From: Gnetum montanum | Taxonomy: Eukaryota > Streptophyta > Gnetopsida > Gnetales > Gnetaceae | Assembly: GCA_015680685.1 (NCBI GenBank) | Contig: MNCI01030420.1 | Location: 75,730 to 139,729 of the forward strand | DNA length: 64,000 nt | Direction: 5' to 3' | In this document: positions 12,200 to 23,167 of the stretch, one piece after another | Layout: the number at the start of each line of letters is the position of its first letter | Numbering within the stretch: the stretch's first letter is position 1 | Notes under the pieces: model-generated | Seen by the model: the letters and a program-made list of their open reading frames with translations, nothing else | The model's database searches: none | What the model was told of the DNA's origin: nothing | Made by a program: the position numbers and the translations under genes

Positions 12200-14230
12200 T
12201 TTAAAATCTCTAATTTTCTTTAGTTTCATTAAATATTGGATAGTTGGCCAAAGTAGTGCTTCAAATGGATGACATTAAATGGAAATTTTAGTTCAGTTCC
12301 ATTCATCATGGATAGCTTATAGGTATTATTTGACACTTGTTACTTGAAAATGAATGGACCTATCCATTTGGTAGAAAATTTATTATGATTGTTTTTTATT
12401 CTTATGTACAAAATAAAAACTAGGTCACCTACTAATGAGCAGTCGAGGTACCCCTATGTCCAATCATACAAATCACATGCATTCACACACGATCCGATCG
12501 AATTCCATGGATGGGACTAGTTGTGCATCTAGATCATTATGCCTTAATCACAGTTCACTATCTTCCCACTTGGACTAGTGTTGGCTTTGTCACGTACCAT
12601 TTAGTCCAAAGTGAGGCATATGATTCTTGATGTTGTTCAGCCCTAAGCTACTCCTAATGATAATAAAAAAATAAACTAATTAAACTAATTAACAATGGAA
12701 AGTAAATTCTAAATTAGCCTACATGCGATGAGTATCCGTTTCTAACTATCTGCACATGCCTTGGACTTTGTGTAACTACTGCTAGGATTACCAAGTGTAT
12801 GTCACTGGGTGTACCAAACAATACATTGTTGGGCTACCAAGTAATTACACTTAAGTGCTTGTGGTTAGTTGTACTCATTCTGCTTAATGACAAGAATAAT
12901 TAAGAGCAATAAATGGAAACATTAACTAAGGAAAACAGTAAACATTTAATCTATTAAAAGTAATAATAAATCTAAGTTGATGCTGCAATGATAAGAGTAA
13001 TCTCGATCTTTATTGTTGGTCATGTAACATGTCCAAGTACATCACACTCGAATAAGGATGCCATACATCACACTACATGCACTCACTAACTATTCTTTAA
13101 GACTAAAAATAAAAATGTAAGAGTTCGACTACTCTATTAACTAACTTATGCCTAAGCACTATATTTATAGGCTAGCACACATGCCATGATATCAGATATC
13201 CGACATTACATCTTGACCCTCAATATCAAATATCCAGTATCGGAGCCAAGTAAATCATGACTCATCACCTACTCTAAATGTCCTTTTTGAGATTTTTTAT
13301 CAATTCATCTTTTGATCCATGATGCATTTATTAACAACCTATCTCTAGCTTTATCAATGTCAACTTATCTCTTGATAAAAAAAGATTTTAAACTTCCATC
13401 TTTGTCTATCTTTTTACTATATTTCCTTAGAACTTCTAAGGTTGATGTTATGATCTTATTGGTAATTCTTGTAGCTATTTCATAAAGTAGATTATAGGAT
13501 CAAGAGCTAATAGATTTCTTAATTTGTATGTGATCTGTCCATAAAGTGGATTATACATAATTATGTCAATTTCCTAAACTTCCTTTCATTAATCTTTTTG
13601 TGTAAGAAATAAGCTTCTTATTTGTAGATTCAACTAACTTGTTTTCCTAAGGATAATAATTTAACAAGGAGAAAACAAAAATAGATTTCTCTAAAGCCCA
13701 TTTTATAAATTCTTCATATTAAAATGTAGGACCATTATCTGATACTAATATTTTTGGAATGCCAAAATGATTTAGGATATGATCTTCAATAAATCTTATT
13801 ACATCTAAATCTAAAGTTTTCTTTGGAGCCTTTACTTCTATTCACATGGTAACATAATCTGTAGCTATAAGTATAAATCTATGTCTAGCTTTTGATGAAG
13901 GAATTGTTCCAATAAAATCTAAACCCCATTGTTGAAATGATCTTTTTGTACTTACTAGTTTTAGGGGAGTGCAAGCTTTCTTAATTTTTAGCCCATGAAT
14001 TTGACATTTGAAACAACATTAAATCTTCAAGCTAATATCTTGATACATGCTAGGCTAATAAAATCCATAACATAATATGTGTTGCATAGTAGATTTAGAT
14101 GAATCATAAAACAAGTTTTCATGATCACAAAATTGGTCCAACATAGATTCAATTTGATCACTTTTAACACATTCCAATAGAACTCCTCTAAAATCCTTTC
14201 TATACAAGATTCCATCTTTCACCATAAACT
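12200..14230 (-). pseudogene. Integrase of the Tat-like element, interrupted by a solo LTR
   Basis: Integrase inserts the element's cDNA into host DNA. In minus-strand order: a degraded zinc-binding part ending CCFKCQIHGLKIKKA (about 14030-13970), the catalytic core with WGLDFIGTIP (about 13930; first D) and ILVSDNGPTF (about 13740-13715; second D), then a C-terminal module split by an insertion: GDLVFILYIRIK, KWIGPFIF and FPFNVIHLKHYFG (12432-12220), a GPY/F-type domain. The solo LTR at 12433-13267 and its duplicated CCTAC separate core and C-terminal part. In-frame stops occur throughout, so it is not functional. Confidence 0.75.
12433..13267 (-). mobile_element. Solo LTR, Athila-like family, with CCTAC target duplication
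   Basis: 835 bases homologous to the LTRs at 22045-22988 and 28076-29049 and to the solo LTR at 38221-39047, in reverse orientation. The best-matching end reads, on the minus strand, ...GGGGTACCTCGACTGCTCATTA. Flanks are CCTAC (12428-12432) and CCTAC (13268-13272), a perfect 5-bp duplication. No internal retroelement sequence adjoins either end, so this is a solo LTR left by LTR-LTR recombination. A 'tatttataggc' near 13160 is probably its TATA region. It was inserted into the integrase of the Tat-like element, so it is younger than that element. Confidence 0.88.
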
Positions 14231-14399
14231 AATTTTTCATTTTAAGAAAAGATCTTTGACTCATAATCAAATTATCTGACTTTTCTTGAAGCTAAAAATT
14301 ATAAAATTTCATCATACCAATTTCCATTACTAGAATTTAATATAAAAATTCCATCTTCTTTGGCCATTAATTTGGCTAATCCCATTTCTTTAACTATTT

Positions 14400-14800
14400 T
14401 TAATAATTCTAATGAAAATTTGAATCATTGAAGCTTAGTGATCAAATTTCCTCTTTTTAATCCAATTTTATTTTGAGCTAAAAATTTCTTAACAATAGCC
14501 TTTGTTATCATGATATGGATTAAAGTGCTCTCTAAACAATATTTGAAATTCATTAGTGCCTTAATTACAACATATGCCTATCTTTCTAAAGTTGAATAGT
14601 TTAACTTAGAACCTTTAAGATTATAACCAAATAATTCAATTAGTTCATCTTGATCATTTTTTCTCTGAGTTAAAACTACATTAATTGAATCACTAAAAGC
14701 AAAAGCATATAGCTATAAATCATCCTTTAATTTAGGTTTAACTAAACATGAAGCTTCTTGGATAGCCTTTTTCATTTCTACTAATGCTTTATCTAATTCA
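14400..14800 (-). pseudogene. RT-linked RNase H of the Tat-like element
   Basis: Minus-strand reading gives LYAFAFSDSINVVLTQRKND, then ELIELFGYNLKGSKLNYSTL with AYVVIKALMNFKYCL, the pattern of a Ty3/gypsy RNase H after RT (Y.SAS...AVL...; SR.L..AE.NY...E..A). The first catalytic residue, expected in the '.DAS' position, reads F-S here. The domain has stops and is decayed. A 24-base direct duplication (two 'agcttagagtcttgtatta' copies at about 14908 and 14938) lies just upstream on this strand. Confidence 0.65.
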
Positions 14801-14989
14801 AATATCTTTCTAACCTACATGTCGTTCTTGAGCATGTACAGTAAAGGTTTGGTGTTCTCAGTAAATCCTGGTATAAACTTCTTAATGATTTTTTTTTCAA
14901 AGAAGGATAGCTTAGAGTCTTGTATTATTTTTGATAGCTTAGAGTCTTGTATTATCTATTGTTATACCTTTTTGATAAATTATATGTCC

Positions 14990-15650
14990 TAATAAGCTTC
15001 CAAACCTTACTCTAAAATTCTTTTCTTAGGATTCAAAAAAATATCATAATCTTGACATTTGTTTAAAATCTGTTGAAGGTGAGTGATATGATCTTTCTTC
15101 TTAGAGTACATAGTAATACCATCTAGATAAATTATAATAAATTTTCCATTAAACATTTAAAAGCTATATCCATAGCTCTATGGAAAGTGGCTCTAGCATT
15201 TGACAATTCAAATGGCATCCTTCTATATGTAGAAGTTCCCTATTTAGTAATAAATGTAAACTTATACCTATCATTTTTCTCAATACTAATTTTATTATAC
15301 CCTAAAAAAAATATCTAGAAAAAAGTATACTTGACATCTAGATACTTTAATTAGCATTTCATCTATTCTAGGGAGCATATGTCTATTCTTTTCTAAATCT
15401 TCATTAAAATTTCTAAAAATGACCCGTAGCCTAATGTCATCATTCTTTTTTGTTACAGGTATATGATTGGCTAGCCAAACTAAATATTAGACAAGATATA
15501 TAATTTTTTTCTGTAATAGCTTTTTGATTTCAACTTCCATGGTTGGTTCAAAAGATGGGTTAAACTTCCTTTGCTTTTGTCTTACCACCTTATAATCTTT
15601 GATTCACAGAATCTTATGAGTCATCACATCAAGTCTAAATGGTCTAAGGT
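14990..15650 (-). pseudogene. Reverse transcriptase of the Tat-like element
   Basis: Minus-strand translation shows PSFEPTMEVEIKKLLQK, VWLANHIPVTKKNDDIRLRV, IFRNFNEDLEKNRHMLPRID (about 15555-15355), matching the gypsy pattern (W.A..VPV.KK.G..R.C.D.R.LN......P.P.ID). The catalytic box reads IYLDGITMYSKKKDHITHL (about 15140-15085), so the usual Y-x-D-D is Y-L-D-G and the second aspartate is lost. Several stops and frame changes occur between these blocks. Confidence 0.75.
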
Positions 15651-16029
15651 CATCATAAGACAATGAAAAATTATCCAAATTATCCTTTAACAAGGATAAT
15701 ATTTTTTGTTCTAAAAATGGGATCATTTCCTTTAGTGATATTCAACATTCTTGGCTTTTCTCTAGATCCTAGGTTTACTCTTTCATAAACTTAATCATAT
15801 GGATTTTGGACATCCATCTTCTTAAGCAACTTTTGTTAAACTCATGCTCATAATCAACTATCTTCTTGGGAAGAAAATTTGTTCTAAATTTTCATGTAAC
15901 TTTTTTTCAGACATAAATTTATTCTTAAATTCTCCCTTATTGTTTAAGAACCTAAGTAATTGATCATCATCTTCAAACACCTTGAAGTATTCTACATTAT
16001 CTAGGATTGAAGGCTTATTTGTAATTTCA

Positions 16030-16467
16030 GTTACAACTCTTTTATATTTTGTAATCTCTAATGAATCCAATGTTAAGACTACTATTACTAGCTCATCTGC
16101 TAACTAGTTCTTTTCTCTACAAATATGCTTTATTTCATATTGCTCAAACTAGTCTAATAAGTTACAGACAAGTTATTTATATGGCCTCAAGAATGAACTT
16201 TTCACTACACGTTCACTCTTTATTTATTCACAACTAAGCTTTGAATCTTCTTTAATTATAATTCTTTTAATCCCTTTCTCCAAAGCCATTCTAATTCTGA
16301 TACACAAGGCTTCATACTAAGTTTTATTAGTCGTACATGGGAATGATAGATGTATAGCTTTGAAAGTTTTGTGAGAATTGTCTTTTGTTAATACTATTCC
16401 AACTTTGGCCCCTTTTGAATTACAAGACCCATCAAGATATAATTCCCATTTTTCATTGCTTTGAATT
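16030..16467 (-). pseudogene. Additional RNase H (aRNH-like) upstream of RT
   Basis: One minus-strand frame gives an almost complete RNase H of the type found as a second domain in Tat elements: WELYLDGSCNSKGAKVGIVL, then CTTNKT.YEALCIRIRMALE, GIKRIIIKEDSKLSCE, FEQYEIKHICREKN.LADEL. The four acidic residues expected for catalysis are all present (D in YLDGS, E in YEAL, D in EDSKL, D in LADEL). Five in-frame stops interrupt it, mostly where Q or W would be expected. It lies between protease and RT in transcription order, not between RNase H and integrase. It continues in frame to about 15858 (open 15858-16070) with a tail I do not recognise. Confidence 0.75.
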
Positions 16468-16559
16468 CTTCTCTTTCTCAGACTTGGACTTCTCTAAGTG
16501 AACATACTCCTATTCTAATATTTCTGGTCTCAATGAACTTGTTCTTTCCATCAGAAGTA

Positions 16560-17060
16560 ATGTTCTTAACCATGATGGATTCACTATATATGTATATTTG
16601 ATTAGGCTCTTCCTTCCATGGTAACCACATATGTGAATAATCTATTGATATATATGTCCAAAAAAAATTTTACTCCAATTCCAACTTAGTAAGAGACTAT
16701 ATGGTTTTGGGATATCAACTACTTGGATGGTTATTCTACTAACAAGAGGTTCTGAAGTAATTTGAAGTAAATCATTTGGTAATTGTCCAAAAATTTTTAC
16801 TTTTCTCTTATCCACGATAACAATTGTTTTGTTATACTATTTTGGTGATAATTCCAATTGTTTATAGATAGACAATGACATAATAGTTGATGCAACTCCT
16901 AAATCAACTAAATAATTATGCAAATATTTGTCATTCAATTTTATTATTAGAAGAAAATGAGGAGCCTTTTTATCTAGAGTATAGTGATAGTTAGATTTTA
17001 CTATTTTATCTTCATTACAAGCCTAACTTAGTTCAAATTCTCCAACCTTCTTCTTTGCTT
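16560..17060 (-). pseudogene. Aspartic protease of the Tat-like element
   Basis: Minus-strand reading gives HNYLVDLGVASTIMSLSIYK (about 16925-16865), matching the retroviral-type protease pattern (..LVD.GAS.NI....).The catalytic D-S/T-G reads D-L-G. It continues with KIFGQLPNDLLQI and a hydrophobic stretch. Stops are present. Confidence 0.55.
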
Positions 17061-17329
17061 TAACCAGTTTTAAAACCTTTCTTTGTTGACTTCCCATTTG
17101 TAGTATCTAGTACATGCTAATGTTTACTTTAATATGTTTTAAATCTTCTATTAAGTCATATTCTCCATCATCATAAAACCTTGACTTCCTAAATCATTTA
17201 TTAGATGACTGATTTTGGGGATTTTAATCAATTTGTATAATTTTCTTTTTTTTTCTTTTCTTATTCATTAGTTCAAAAGCCTTTCTTTTAGTAGTAGAAT
17301 TAGGAGCAACATTTGGAGGCCTAGATGTA

Positions 17330-18431
17330 GTTAAATTTTTATTTTATTTTTTGACCTTAAGTTGTATTTAGATCCATCATTATTATTACATTCCTCATCT
17401 AAAGACAAATCTTCTTCTGAACTTTCTAAGGAGGAAATGTCACTTGATTCACTTTCAAAAGATTTGCTAACATAATGAATACTAAATGAGTGACCATCAC
17501 ATTCAATGTTAAGAAAATTTGAGGCATTTCCATTACTATCATATTCAGAATCTATTAACTTAGTATCTTGATGTCTATGTTTCCTATGCTTCTTTTCCTC
17601 TTTGATCTTAACTTTAGCCAATGCTTTTTTTTAACATGACTACCTTGTTGGATAGTTCCTTCACTAGCTTCCCTTTTTTAGAATCTTCATTTTCTTGGTC
17701 TTGTTTTTTATTAATAGTAGAGTGCAATTCTTTAAATAGAGCTATATTTTGCATAGTATCTAACACTTTTTTCTCACCTTTTGATGCTTCAATAATATCT
17801 TCATTAGTTAAGTTTAATTGTTTTCTAGCTAGATAGCCTCATTAAAGAAATCATTTAAAGGTAAGAGATTCAAAGTCTTTTAAGATAGATTGAAATGTTT
17901 GCATTGATAGCATTTAAATATGCCTATAAGTACTTCATTAGAAGGTCTATATTGCCTTTGAAATAATCCACAAAGCCACTAGAATTTAATGTTAAATTTC
18001 CTAACTAATTCTTTAGACCCTTTCTTGGCTTGAATTAACCTATAATATGGCTATTGGTAGTTAATTTTGTTACTGAGTTAAGCTAAGAATAGATTTTTCA
18101 TGTCATCCCAGTTAATGATACTATTGTTTTGTAAGTTAGAATACCAAATTTGAGCCATGTCTCTTAAGTTCAGCACGAATAGCCTACAAGCTTGATCTTG
18201 ATGTTGGATGTTTATATGTGCTAAAACTAATTCAAAAAGATGAACATATTCTTTAGCTAAATAAGCTTTTCTAGGAATATAAGACTCAGGTAAATATTTG
18301 TAAACAACCTTAGGGATATCATTGTAATTTGGGAATCTCAATGATGTAGCTTCTTGCCAAGGGTTTACAGGTGGTGGATTTATTGTTTTGAAACTCCTTC
18401 TAGTTGTTGAACTCTTAGAATTCCTTTGCAT
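17330..18431 (-). pseudogene. Gag of the Tat-like element
   Basis: The 117-codon open stretch 18431-18078 carries a retrotransposon gag motif: YIPRKAYLAKEYVHLFELVL then ACRLFVLNLRDMAQIWYSNL and a typical 'W.....F' ending. Reading continues with stops toward 17880. A second open stretch (17621-17331) is basic at its start (KEEKKHRKHRH) and then Ser/Glu/Asp-rich, like a gag tail or linker before protease. No CCHC knuckle was found. Gag turns over as the particle structural protein; this copy is broken. Confidence 0.65.
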
Positions 18432-18652
18432 TATCTTAAAGACTAGTAAGCTAGATATAAGAGGTGATCTTCTAGTTTTTATTCCACTACTTATCTCTTA
18501 TTCAAAAACTTTTTCTTCTTCTTCCTCTAATGAATGGATAGTCTTATACCCACAGTATTCTATAGGACTTCCAAATTCTTCAAGTTATCAAGTTTGTTCA
18601 TGAACTCGGTAGCAGCTAGATATGTCCTCCTTCTAGTACCAAAAAGAACTAT

Positions 18653-19409
18653 TGATGACAACTTTGGACCACCACTATTTCTTTGTTCCTTCCCTAGTAA
18701 CAAGAAATTAATGGTGGAAAAATTTTTATTTAACACAAACATTTATCTCCTCCTTACAATGAAAATCAAAAGGCTAAGACCTCTTTTAAAAACTCAAGTT
18801 TAGGTGCTTACTAGTTTATGAAAATACCAAGGCCCAGATACCTCCAAATAAATTCAATGGTTATAGAGAACTATGTGTTTCAAACTAACATTTAGTATAA
18901 ATTTCATAATATTCTATTTTGGAAGCTTAATAGAAAATTGTACTTTTATGAAAAATTCAATCCTTTTACTCTATTTTGTAAACAAATATATTTTTAGCTA
19001 TATCAAAGCTACTTAGTCTATGAAATCTTAATCATATTCTACCTATACTAATTTTCATTTCATCTAATGCTTAAGTGCAATTCAAAAAATCTAGTACCAA
19101 TCTTTCATAGAGAGAAAGCTCTTTGAGAAAAAATAGAAACAAAGCAAGATTCAATGGATTTATAGAAATAAAATAGTAAAATCACATAAAATGTTAAACA
19201 TTAAAGATGAGCTACTATTAACATGAGTAAACACTTTGGAAAATAAATTTGTTGAATTAGTCAATAATACCAAAAATTACTCAACCCTTAGCACAAACTA
19301 GTATTTAAATAATTCTAAGAAACTATTAGCTAAGCAATTATGATAAAGCAAAGAAAATAAAAATAAATCACTATTAAAAGTAAATGATCTAAATCAAGTT
19401 TGAACTAGA
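18653..19409 (-). repeat. 5' LTR of the Tat-like element
   Basis: Partner of 6010-6773. On the minus strand it ends ...GTTGTCATCA, and gag begins about 220 bases further on. The plus-strand first bases are TGATGACAACTTTGG. Confidence 0.75.
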
Positions 19410-19689
19410 CTGAGTAGTTATGATTAGTCCATGAAAAGAAGACATTCATCATTATGCATTATCTTCATACATGATGACACTATCTTCTTGGTAGTCTCGT
19501 GGTAGTCAAAACTAAAAACATTGCCATAAGCTACCTTCTTAACCAACCCAAGGTAAAGCCAAAGAAAGGTCAATGGTTGGACATGTTACAAGATTTCAAT
19601 CTTTAATTTTTCTATTGACCAAGTAGGAAGAATGTAGTTCATAGGTAAACATGATGAAAGTTATGGGGTGGTCCAATAGCTCTTGGGTG

Positions 19690-21130
19690 ATGACTAACCA
19701 TGAACTCTGACAAAAGATTAGGAATGGTTTACAACATGATCAACATGCTAATGAGTTATTAAAACTAGTCCATGATGAAGGTGAATCAAATTTTAGCAAA
19801 TTAGATGGCCTACTAATGTTTAAGCAAACTCATATCTATGTCCCTAATTAGGATGTGTTCTCAAGTAATCAATGAATGCCACAACATCCTTTAGGCTAGT
19901 CACTAGGGTCACAAACATATGATGGCATTAGTGGAGAAGTAATTCTATTAGCCTAATTTAGGAGTTGATGTAGCTAATTTTGTACAAAGCTATTTGGTTT
20001 GTCTGCAAGATAAAAGTTCAAATGAGAAACTAGGGAACCTGCTTCACCCCTTGGAAATTCTAGAGTTGTCATGGGTGGTTGTCTCCATGGATTTCATCAT
20101 AGTACTTCTCATAATACAGGGATATTCTAGCATCCTTTTAATTATGGATAAGTTCCTAAAGTATGTCATCTTCATTTTACGGTCTACTCCTTGCATAGTT
20201 GAGGATGTGGCATCCTTATTCTTTAATAATGTTGTGCACTACTTCAAATTGTTGTCAAGCATCATATCTAATCGTGGCTTGCATTTCATAGGGAATTTTT
20301 TACAAAAATTGTTTCTAATATTGGGGACAAAGCTGCAAATGTCCTTAGGATAGAATGGACAATAGGATTCTTGAAAAGTGTCTTCAACATTTTATCCATT
20401 TTGATCAGACAAGTTGGGTGACATTACTACCTATGGCTCAATTCAATTACAACATTTATAAATCCTTAGCCACAAAATTATCTCTACTGAAGTTGGCTTT
20501 AGGGAGGCAACCATTAATTCAACTAGTGAAAACCTCCCATCAAGGTTTTAATCCTTTGGTGGATAAATTCATCAAATCCTAGGTGGATCATATCCAAGTT
20601 GCCAAATTGTACATTGAAAAATCTCATCCAACACATTAAAAAACAAGCAAATAATAGGAGGATGCCATTGGAATTTATGTTTGAAGAGTGGGATTTGTTA
20701 AAAATAGATTGTGTGTGGCAAATGAGGCTAAAGAAGTGTGCTAACCAAAATTTTCTTAGGTGGTATGATGGACCTTTTAAGATCCTTTCTTGTGTCAATC
20801 TAGTTGCCTACAAATTGCAACTATCAGCATATCTAGCCAAGTATCACCCAATGTTCCATGTGCCTATGCTTAAAAAGCTTAATCTTAGGGGTAATGAGCC
20901 CACTACACTTGGGTCTTGGGGTCCTCCAAACATTAAAGTAGTTAATGACCAATGAATTCACTTCAACATCAATATATGCATCATAGGTTGTGCTCCAAAT
21001 TAGAAGATTGAGTTCTTGGTGCATTGGCATGATACATCCTTAGAGGAGAATACCTCTGAGAAGTGGCAAGCTCTTAGTAACAAGAAAATGTTTATTGTGA
21101 ATTTATGCACTAAAAACCACATTGATTTGC
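19690..21130 (+). pseudogene. Chromovirus (Ty3/gypsy) integrase and chromodomain remnant
   Basis: Plus-strand reading gives, in order, degraded RNase H-linker sequence (LLMFKQTHIYVPN), a zinc-domain end (SYLVCLQDKSSNEKLGNLLH), the catalytic core (WVVVSMDFII near 20070; IISNRGLHFIGNF near 20260, where the second catalytic D is N), the flexible region (ILEKCLQHFIHFDQTSWVTL, LPMAQFNYNIYKS), the C-terminal module (FLRWYDGPFKILSCVNLVAY, YHPMFHVPMLKKLN) and a chromodomain-like KIEFLVHWHDTSLEENTSEK (about 21005-21065). Stops and frame changes are frequent. It lies directly beyond the Tat-like element's LTR. Gag, protease and RT are absent. Confidence 0.75.
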
Positions 21131-22044
21131 CTGTATGGATGTACGTAGGTAGTCGACCAAAGGCAACCACTAGATGATGGGAGTTAATGCAACCTAAGAA
21201 AAAGGTGAAAAGTGGATCCAAGAAGGATCACTTCCAAGAGGCAAAGAATCTGTGTGTCCCCCCTTTTAGGTATGGAGTTGGGTGATGCCACAATGAGATT
21301 AGATCCTCAAGATCCCTTCATATGCTAGTGAAAGGCTATTACTAGTCATGAAGAATAGTTCTCCTAAGGCATGAAATAACCTCCTCTTGGTCACAAAAGG
21401 ATCAACTTTACTCTCTTATTTTACAACCAAAAGTAAAAAACTAGCTTGCATGTCAAGCAAGTATATTTTGCTCCAAGTAGAAAGATTAATATAGTTTGCA
21501 TCAAAAAGGGAAAGCCTCTTTGTCCTAAACCTAGGTTGCACAAACTTCTCTAAGCCCTTAGTGGATGACATAATGAGTTTAACACTTTGTGCTTTATAGT
21601 TGAAGAACCCTATCCATTGGACCTTTTTGTCTACAACTATTGGAAGGGCTTCTAGATGTTTGAAGTTTCTCAATATCTATTATGACTCTCCACATTTGGA
21701 AAAGTGGACACTCCTAGGATGTCAATTATTTCAAGCAAGAAAGAGTGTAAGAATATATACCTTGTCAATGGATGTTGCTTATTTCAAGTGGAAAAGAGTG
21801 TAGGCAACTCCAACACCTTTAACCATTGGCTAACAAGTTGTATGTTCTATGCTATGAAATAGGTATGCTAAGCTACAAGGCATAGTCCACCTTAAGTCTA
21901 CCCTTCCTAGTAGCTACTATTAGGACTCTTAGGTGGTTTTGAATGGTGTTTTCCAAGGGAGATACCATTACATTCTTTGCACATAGCCTAGTCTCTTTTG
22001 CATAGCAAGAAATAATTAACTTGTATTTTATCCCTATTACTCAT
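21131..22044. other. Tail of the chromovirus remnant, unresolved
   Basis: Sequence between the chromodomain remnant and the next LTR. It may include the chromovirus 3' LTR (a candidate start is TGTGTCCCC near 21251), but no second copy exists in the window to confirm it. The open stretches on either strand resemble nothing I know. Confidence 0.3.
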
Positions 22045-22988
22045 TGATGAATCATCAATTGGTTGGGTTATTTGATAAAAAGTCAACTTTTTGGTTGGCT
22101 CTGATATCTTAGCCCCGATATTTAGGCTTCGATAACAAGGCCTTGTCGACATAGTTAGTTGCATCAATGCAACCCCATTAACGCAATATATTGCGTTGAC
22201 AGGGCCTCATCATCGACATAGTGTCTATTTTCCTCTATAAATACGTGAACCATGTTTATGCAATTCCTTTGTCAATAGAGTAGCTGAACACTTGTAGTTT
22301 TATTTCATAATCTTAGAGAACAATCAGTGAGTGCCTGTAGTGTGGATCTGAGTCAGTTGTACAACATCTTATTCGAGTGGCAATGTACTTGGACACATTC
22401 CATAAATGGCAATAAGATCGAGATTGATTCTTATTCATTACAACACTTTGACTTAAATTGAATTTACTTTCCGTGCAATTTACATTTCATGTACTAAGTT
22501 AATATTTATGTTTCCATGCATATTAATGAATTAGTGGAATGAGCATGACCAACTTTGAGCGTAAACATGTATTCACTTAGTAATCCTAGCAATGTTATTG
22601 CTTGGTTCACCCAGTAGCATAGCACTTGGTAATCCCAGTAGTGGATACATGGGTTTAGGACATGTATGAAAAACTGGGAATGGACACTCATCACCCATAG
22701 GCTAGTTTAGACTTTACTTTATGTTGTTAATTAGTTTAAATAATTGATTTCTTTATTATTGTTAGGAGTAGCATAAGGTCGCAACAACATCAAGAATCAC
22801 ATGCCTCACTTTGGACTAAACCATACATGACAAAGCTACCACTAGTCCAAGTGGGAAGATAGTGAACTCCGATCAAGGCATAATGATCTAGATGCCACAA
22901 CTAGTCCCATCTATGGAATTCGACCAGATCATGTGTGAATGTTTGTGATTCGTATGGTTAGATGTAGGGGGTACCTCGTTGCTCATCA
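22045..22988 (+). repeat. 5' LTR of the gag-only element
   Basis: Contains a TATA box (TATAAATA, 22236-22243), preceded by GC-rich near-palindromic blocks around 'aaggccttgtcgacata' and 'gcgttgacagggcctc'. Ends ...GTACCTCGTTGCTCATCA immediately before the primer-binding site. Confidence 0.88.
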
Positions 22989-23074
22989 TTGGCACTATTA
23001 TCGAGGATGGTGCTAGTTATCTAGATTNTTCATCATTGGCACTATTATCGAGGATGGTGCTAGTTATCTAGATT
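22983..23074. other. 45-base duplication around a single N (assembly seam)
   Basis: The 45 bases at 22983-23027 (tcatcattggcactattatc ... ctagatt) are repeated without change at 23030-23074, with one undetermined base (N) at 23028 between them. Perfect identity in otherwise diverged repeat DNA indicates two contigs joined without merging their overlap. It falls on the LTR end and primer-binding site. Confidence 0.85.
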
Positions 23075-23167
23075 AGTTATATTATACATGATTTCTATAA
23101 AGGTATTAATGATTTATCTTTTAAAAAACATTAATATTTTAAGTCACAAATGTTATTAGGTAAAACC

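Larger units (their letters stand above)
6010..19409 (-). mobile_element. Large Ty3/gypsy (Tat-like) LTR retrotransposon, decayed
   Basis: Two direct repeats of about 760 bases (6010-6773 and 18653-19409) bound 13.4 kb whose coding sense is on the minus strand. In transcription order: LTR, gag (18431 down to about 17330), protease (about 17000-16560), an extra RNase H (16467-16030), RT (about 15650-15000), RNase H (about 14800-14400), integrase (14230-12200), a tandem hairpin array (10420-8940), an unrecognised ORF (8530-6958), LTR. Every module has in-frame stops. The two RNase H domains and the long region after integrase point to the Tat group. The sequence just inside the 5' LTR (18645 down to 18621, reading TTTTTGGTACTAGAAGGAGG) resembles what I recall next to Tat LTRs, held loosely. 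A solo LTR is inserted in the integrase. Target-site duplications were not resolved. Confidence 0.75.
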
